Source: Dyadobacter arcticus (GTDB taxonomy: Bacteria; Bacteroidota; Bacteroidia; Cytophagales; Spirosomataceae). From it: a stretch of 64,000 nt of DNA. Below the pieces are notes generated by a model, which was not told the DNA's origin, ran no database searches, and was given only the letters and a program-made list of their open reading frames with translations. The DNA is taken from positions 124,001-188,000 of the forward strand of contig NZ_JAASQJ010000006.1 in the NCBI RefSeq assembly GCF_011762185.1. The letters are read 5' to 3'. The position numbers were made by a program, and so were the translations under genes. Shown piece after piece: positions 60,101 through 64,000 of this stretch (positions within the stretch are counted from its first letter, which is position 1; each line of letters opens with the position of its first letter).

Positions 60101-62052
60101 ACAGTCCGTTGGATATTGCTATGGCCAACATTTCAATCGGCCCGCTGATCGAAATCGCTACCCGCGATTCGACAATGGCAAGTGGGATATTGAATGGAAA
60201 AGTTTTGCTGAGTAATTACATGACCGCTCCAATTTATACGGGCGAATTGACAATCGACAGTCTTGCTGTAACCAAAATTCCCGTTGGGAACTTGTCCATT
60301 AACTCAACCAATGAAACCGAAAATCTAATCCGGGTAGCGATGAAGTTGGTGAATGGCGAGAATGATATGAGCGTCACGGGTAGCTACAACCTGAAATCGG
60401 ACAGCCCAATGGATTTCAATCTGAACCTCAAAAAACTTAGCGCGCAGACGATAGAAGCATTCAGCTTTGGCGAACTCAAACGGGCGCAGGGAAATATGAC
60501 GGGCGACATTGCCATTACCGGCTCGACAGACAGTCCCAAATTGAATGGAGCTGTCAATTTCAACGATTTTGCTTTTACGCCGACTCAATTAGGCTCACGG
60601 TATTCACTGGCAAATCAGAAGATCCAGTTCAATAACCAGACGATCAACTTCAACGACTTCATCATTGCCGATTCCCTAAACCAGCAGATGAAGATCGACG
60701 GGACTGTAAGCATTGCCAATATTCCTGATGTTGGATACAACCTCAAGATCTCGGGTAAGAATTTCAATGTCCTCAATTCCACCCAAAAACAGAACGAACT
60801 ATTTTTCGGTAACGCGAATATTGATGCCAACCTTAACGTAAAGGGCCAGGGCAGCAAGTCGGTGATTGATGGAAACATCAAAGTGGATCCCGGCAGCAAC
60901 ATCACATTTGTAATGCCCAATGATGCCACCGAGGCTGGTGATGCGTCAAAAGGGATTATTGAATTTGTGGATATGAGCGATTCAACGCAGCTAGCAAAAG
61001 TCGATTCCATTGCCAATGCCAATATTATAGTAGATTTTGCGTCACAGATTGATCTGGAAATTGCGGTTGATGATAAGTCTGAATTCAAAGTGGTTATCGA
61101 TGAACTGAATGGCGATAATATTCGGCTTAAAGGCAATGCACAGCTTAATACGGGCATCGCGCCAAATGGACAGCTGTTCCTACTAGGCTCCTATGACCTT
61201 ACAGAAGGCTCCTACGACCTGACTTTGCAGATCCTAAAAAGGCAATTTGAAATACAAAAGGGAAGTACATTGCTCTGGACGGGCGATCCGATGAAGGCGG
61301 ATTTGAACATTACCGCCGCCTATCCGGTGATGGTTGATCCCGGTTCTATTGCTTCCAAGTTTCAGGGAGCGAGTAAAATACCTGTTGAAGTGCAGATTGT
61401 GATCACAGGGAATCTGACGACCCCTAACATTACTTTTAACATTGTTCTTCCGAAAGAGCAAATGGACGAGCAGGTGAGAAGCAATATTACCAGCCAGACG
61501 TTCTGGGAAGATATGCAGAACAACCCGTCTGAAATGAACAAACAGGCATTTGCGCTTTTGATCACCAATAAATTTATTACCAATCAGTCATCTCCTGGGT
61601 TTAATCTCGGTTCCAGTGCAGAAGCCGTTGCGCGTCAGAGCGTGAGCCAATTATTGACTGACCAGCTTAACAATCTGGCGTCAGACCTCATTAAGGGTGT
61701 TGATCTTAACATAGGCCTTAACTCCACAGCGGACCAAACAACCGGTGCAAGGACAGACCTTAACCTTGGATTAAGCAAGGCATTTTTGAACAACCGTTTA
61801 AAGGTATCAGTGGGTAAAAACTTTGAACTGGAAAGCCAGAGCAATTCCGCGAGTTCCACAGAAGTGTTCGACAACATTGCACTCGATTATTCCATTACAA
61901 AAGATGGCAGATATCTTTTCCGTGGGTACCGCAAAAATCAATATCAATCCATATTGGAAGGTTTTATCATTGAAACCGGGGTTAGTTTTATCATTACAGC
62001 GGATTACGATCTTTTCCGCGAAATTTTTCAAAAGCAGCGAAATGAAGAATAG
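57118..62052 (+). CDS. tamB: TamB-like translocation and assembly module protein
   Basis: A 1644-residue protein anchored by one N-terminal helix (AIVVLTVLILVGVLIWGL). The long middle is a repetitive beta-rich structure of the bridge type, with many short D-x-x-L and N-x-N strands, and the last about 300 residues form the conserved DUF490 domain (GSYDLTEGSYDLTLQILKRQFEIQKGSTLLWTGDP through LNLGLSKAFLNNRLKVSVGKNFE). TamB-family proteins span the periplasm, carry phospholipids and aid outer-membrane protein insertion with a BamA-like partner. That partner gene starts inside its last 11 nt. Length is usual for Bacteroidota. Confidence 0.94.
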   Translation: MKKALKVLAIVVLTVLILVGVLIWGLQTPFGQNFLTSQANSFLRKKLKTNVNIERVRFDIPDWILLEGVYFEDTHGDTLVAGKRLYVDLDMYSLIKGNIGINKIELEGVNANLNRVLPDTVFNFQFIIDAFAGSDTAAVETDTSTAPLEMRLDQIALKNVRLSYRDAVTGMDANANIDSATVKFDKFNPSLSQYHLSDLALLNSQVKLKMYPALKTASAGSPPPNPADSLDLKVGDINVQQFKWQFDDEVSGLKNGVTVGKLAGHVNKIFLESQQVDVKNIALENMSLYAEFAKKAKAEAKKDTSTTEPDAPGWNVKVGDIKLVNNDIRYDDFNTPAQPKGLDFAHLNVKDLNIDLQQFIFSPEVIAGALKSGSFNEKSGFKLQEFRTNFAYGERETYLRNLFVKTPNTLLRDELSLKYRNLDELTKDIAKVRIKLNLTDSRIAFADILLLVPDLAKTPPFDSEPNGAVKGSGQISGSVDNMLISKAQFSMLDGTVLNANGRISGLPNADKLAMDLNINEISSTKEDLLKMLPDSAVPASIELPEKIKITGKVKGSMENLTLSTTINTSFGVGTFSGSLKNITDSIRAQYNGTLAFNDFDLGKLMKQPPQEMGKLTLRTDLEGIGYAPKTMVARLDGTVQSADIKGYIYKNLTLQGNVDHGMADIKADMADPNIDVNLTAQADLSKEFPSVKADVKIDNVDLTALNLYADSMQVKGNIKVDMPSTNPENPLGTVNINDLILTHHRKPIALDSISMALTDSSGERQATIDSPFLKAKMEGNYVYTEIADALLTEVGKHFKAPNLTYKEVTKPVNFTLDATVTNHPLFQMFAPQLKEMNAIQFHAQLDNQKDSSIVARLSIPMVDYDSIRTERVSVNFSNVEENASLNAAVGLVNTGGFRIQNASLQSKIVNNDVKFDFVVKDSVQTERHIVKGDLAIANNQYRLNLRDDLLLNYSKWETDTAGYIQYAPDSLYVKDFVISNQGQSLKINSTSTAPNSPLDIAMANISIGPLIEIATRDSTMASGILNGKVLLSNYMTAPIYTGELTIDSLAVTKIPVGNLSINSTNETENLIRVAMKLVNGENDMSVTGSYNLKSDSPMDFNLNLKKLSAQTIEAFSFGELKRAQGNMTGDIAITGSTDSPKLNGAVNFNDFAFTPTQLGSRYSLANQKIQFNNQTINFNDFIIADSLNQQMKIDGTVSIANIPDVGYNLKISGKNFNVLNSTQKQNELFFGNANIDANLNVKGQGSKSVIDGNIKVDPGSNITFVMPNDATEAGDASKGIIEFVDMSDSTQLAKVDSIANANIIVDFASQIDLEIAVDDKSEFKVVIDELNGDNIRLKGNAQLNTGIAPNGQLFLLGSYDLTEGSYDLTLQILKRQFEIQKGSTLLWTGDPMKADLNITAAYPVMVDPGSIASKFQGASKIPVEVQIVITGNLTTPNITFNIVLPKEQMDEQVRSNITSQTFWEDMQNNPSEMNKQAFALLITNKFITNQSSPGFNLGSSAEAVARQSVSQLLTDQLNNLASDLIKGVDLNIGLNSTADQTTGARTDLNLGLSKAFLNNRLKVSVGKNFELESQSNSASSTEVFDNIALDYSITKDGRYLFRGYRKNQYQSILEGFIIETGVSFIITADYDLFREIFQKQRNEE

Positions 62053-64000
62053 TTTATTGGTATTACTGGTTTCGTGCGCATTGTTGACTGGCTGCTCCGT
62101 CAATAAATACATTCCTGCAGGTCAAAGCTTGTATGTAGGTAACAAAGTCAATGTGCAGGCTGACAGCATTTCTAAGCCGAATGTTTCTGGTGTGGCTGAT
62201 CAGTTGGAAGGAATTATAAAGCCGCCGCCAAACAAAACTTTGTTTGGGTTTGCGTGGAAAGTTTGGTTTTATTATTGGATCGGCGAACCGAAACGGGAAG
62301 GGGGATTGAAAAGCTGGTTCCGGAACAAACTCGGTGAGCCTCCGCGATTTGCATCACAGCGTGTAGTTGATATCAATGCATCCAATATGGTTTCGTTTCT
62401 GGACAATGAAGGTTACTATCGGTCTTCGGTGAAGGGGAAACTGATCCAGAGCAAAAAGGAAAGCCGGCGGACTGCGACAGCCGAATTTGATGCCTATGTC
62501 ATGCCTAGATATGTGATCAATGAGATTACTTATGTAGTACCCGACAGTTCGCTTTTCAACAGAGACCTGGTCCTTTCCAAGAAAGATACTTATCTGAAAA
62601 AAGGGGATCCAATGCGGCTGGATGTCATTTCTTCCGAGAGAAACCGTATTGACAATGAATTAAAAGGTAAAGGTTACTACTATTTCAATCCGGACTATCT
62701 GATCATTAAGGTTGATTCTACCATTGGGAGAGCGGATTCCACGCTGGGGCCTCAGCAGGTGAACCTATTCCTGGAAGTGAAAAAAGAAACGGCACAAAAC
62801 TACCTGAAACAGTATTTTATCAATCGTATCTATGTTAATACAGGAACGGATGAAAACAAATCTGCGGACTCATCTTACAGCCAGCCTTTGCGACGCGGGC
62901 TGGATATCAAGGATCCGGGGAAATTATATAAACGGCGCATCTTCTACGATGCAATAGGTTTCCGCCGGGGTTCAATGTACACGAACACGACGCACGACAT
63001 CTCACTGCAGCGGCTTGTCAACCTTCAAAATTTCAAATTTGTAAGAAACCGTTTCGAAATTGTCCCCAGGTCCGATTCCGCTTTGCTGGATGTGTATTAT
63101 GATTTGGAGCCGTTGAAGAAGAAATCTATTCAAACCCAACTTACTGCTAGCACCAAATCCAGTAACCTTGGCGGTTCGCAATTAGACCTTACATGGAGGA
63201 ACAGGAATTCTTTCAAAGGAGCAGAGATGTTGTCAATCAGCCCTTATTTTGGGTTTGACGTGCAGCTGGGAGGAGGTACTTCCAACGCCCGCAGGACGGG
63301 AAATGAATATATTCGTTACGGAGCAAGGGCTGATCTTTCCTTTCCTAGATTTGTTATCCCATTTTTAAGGATTCGTCCTGAAAAAAGTCAGGTATTGCCA
63401 AAGACAATACTATCGCTGGTCTTTGAAAACAGGATACAAAGAAACTTTTACACTTTGAGATCCATTCGAGGAGACTGGTCTTACAACTGGCGAAAAAACC
63501 AAGAGGTGGAGCATACCCTAACGCCCATCTCCATCAACTTCGTTGAACCACGTAAAGTCAATTTGGAGCTCCTGGCAGACATTGCAGATGATCCCAACGT
63601 AAATCCTTTGGATCTTGACCGAATTTACAAAACGGTAGATCAAAAATACTTTTTAGCCGGGTCTAATTATACAATTTCTTATCGCCCCATTCCAAGGCCT
63701 TTTAGCCGAAATCAGTTTGCATTATCTGGAGGGATCGATTATGGTGGTAACTTACTCAGCCTTTTTGCCAAAAGACCTCTTCCACCTGACGATACATTAC
63801 CCAAAGAATTCTTGCGGGTCCCTGTTTTTCAATACATTAAGCTAGATGGCGATATAAGGTACTACAGGACTATCACACCAGGTATTAAGTGGGCTAACCG
63901 TTTGCTATTAGGAGCAATCAGGCCTTATGGCAATTCTAAAACTATGCAAACGCCATTGTTTAAACAGTATTTTGGAGGGGGAAGCACTGGTATCAGAGCT
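62042..64000 (+). CDS. BamA/TamA-family outer-membrane lipoprotein (partial, runs off the window)
   Basis: An open frame from the ATG at 62042 reads to the window edge, at least 653 residues. It starts MKNSLLVLLVSCALLTGC, a lipoprotein signal with lipid on C18 in ALLTGCSVNKYIPAGQ. POTRA-like repeats with SFLDNEGYYRS and NELKGKGYYYFNPDYL follow, then barrel strands (GGSQLDLTWRNRNSFKGAEML, FGFDVQLGGG) and the YFGGGSTGIRA loop near the end, the usual GGxxSxRG-type motif of BamA barrels. The 11-nt overlap with tamB implies coupling. The 3' end is not in the window. Confidence 0.9.
   Translation, partial: MKNSLLVLLVSCALLTGCSVNKYIPAGQSLYVGNKVNVQADSISKPNVSGVADQLEGIIKPPPNKTLFGFAWKVWFYYWIGEPKREGGLKSWFRNKLGEPPRFASQRVVDINASNMVSFLDNEGYYRSSVKGKLIQSKKESRRTATAEFDAYVMPRYVINEITYVVPDSSLFNRDLVLSKKDTYLKKGDPMRLDVISSERNRIDNELKGKGYYYFNPDYLIIKVDSTIGRADSTLGPQQVNLFLEVKKETAQNYLKQYFINRIYVNTGTDENKSADSSYSQPLRRGLDIKDPGKLYKRRIFYDAIGFRRGSMYTNTTHDISLQRLVNLQNFKFVRNRFEIVPRSDSALLDVYYDLEPLKKKSIQTQLTASTKSSNLGGSQLDLTWRNRNSFKGAEMLSISPYFGFDVQLGGGTSNARRTGNEYIRYGARADLSFPRFVIPFLRIRPEKSQVLPKTILSLVFENRIQRNFYTLRSIRGDWSYNWRKNQEVEHTLTPISINFVEPRKVNLELLADIADDPNVNPLDLDRIYKTVDQKYFLAGSNYTISYRPIPRPFSRNQFALSGGIDYGGNLLSLFAKRPLPPDDTLPKEFLRVPVFQYIKLDGDIRYYRTITPGIKWANRLLLGAIRPYGNSKTMQTPLFKQYFGGGSTGIRA

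Noticed and set aside
1..64000. tRNA, rRNA, prophage or intact insertion sequence
   Set aside because: No cloverleaf with T-loop GTTCRA in the gaps, no rRNA blocks and no transposase or integrase motifs were seen.

Overview
The window reads as chromosomal DNA of an aerobic, environmental member of the Bacteroidota, most likely family Spirosomaceae and close to Dyadobacter. The evidence is moderate GC, many lipoproteins and outer-membrane proteins of Bacteroidota type (an OMP_b-brl-type TonB-dependent receptor, a SusC remnant, DUF4136, DUF4142, fasciclin and YceI proteins), A-rich start regions with little Shine-Dalgarno, and promoter boxes fitting TAnnTTTG with an upstream TTTG. The genus is an inference from protein style, not from a marker gene. 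I found no rRNA, tRNA, CRISPR array, prophage or intact insertion sequence.

Layout. 0-12 kb is mostly housekeeping: a YkuD_2 transpeptidase-like protein, an aminotransferase-tyrA pair, a modABC molybdate importer whose modA-modB gap is filled by an octamer repeat, an SGNH hydrolase, a nucleotidyltransferase, an A-type Fe-S carrier, and thrA-thrB without thrC. A decayed SusC-type receptor lies at 11.46-11.69 kb. 12-19 kb holds envelope proteins, a large FAD/Fe-S oxidoreductase fusion, a thioredoxin-fold protein without its CXXC, and a higBA toxin-antitoxin pair whose probable promoter lies inside a perfect 24-bp-arm palindrome.

19-35 kb is the metabolic centre. On the minus strand there are two Gfo/Idh/MocA oxidoreductases (one with a Tat signal), an RbsABC-like sugar importer, three TIM-barrel sugar isomerase/epimerases, a cupin, a DUF4432 protein, an alpha/beta hydrolase, a ThuA protein and a DUF1080 protein. 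This set suggests oxidative glycoside breakdown through 3-keto sugars, coupled unusually to an ABC importer. Its gaps carry short dispersed repeats. A divergent 89-residue protein made of nine exact NQ heptads sits beside it.

35-45 kb holds fasciclin, GH130-like and YceI proteins, then a small decaying island (38.9-40.5 kb: a frameshifted lipoprotein, a duplicated 3' fragment of a formylglycine-generating enzyme gene and a broken zinc-ribbon membrane protein), followed by a sulfatase / FAD oxidoreductase / formylglycine-generating enzyme operon in which the last gene can activate the first. 45-64 kb has a lone response regulator, topoisomerase IB, an LpxR-like protein, a DUF2383 protein, LolA, FtsK, PyrD, a TonB-dependent receptor, a LolA-like protein, and a TamB homologue overlapping a BamA/TamA-type lipoprotein that runs off the window end.
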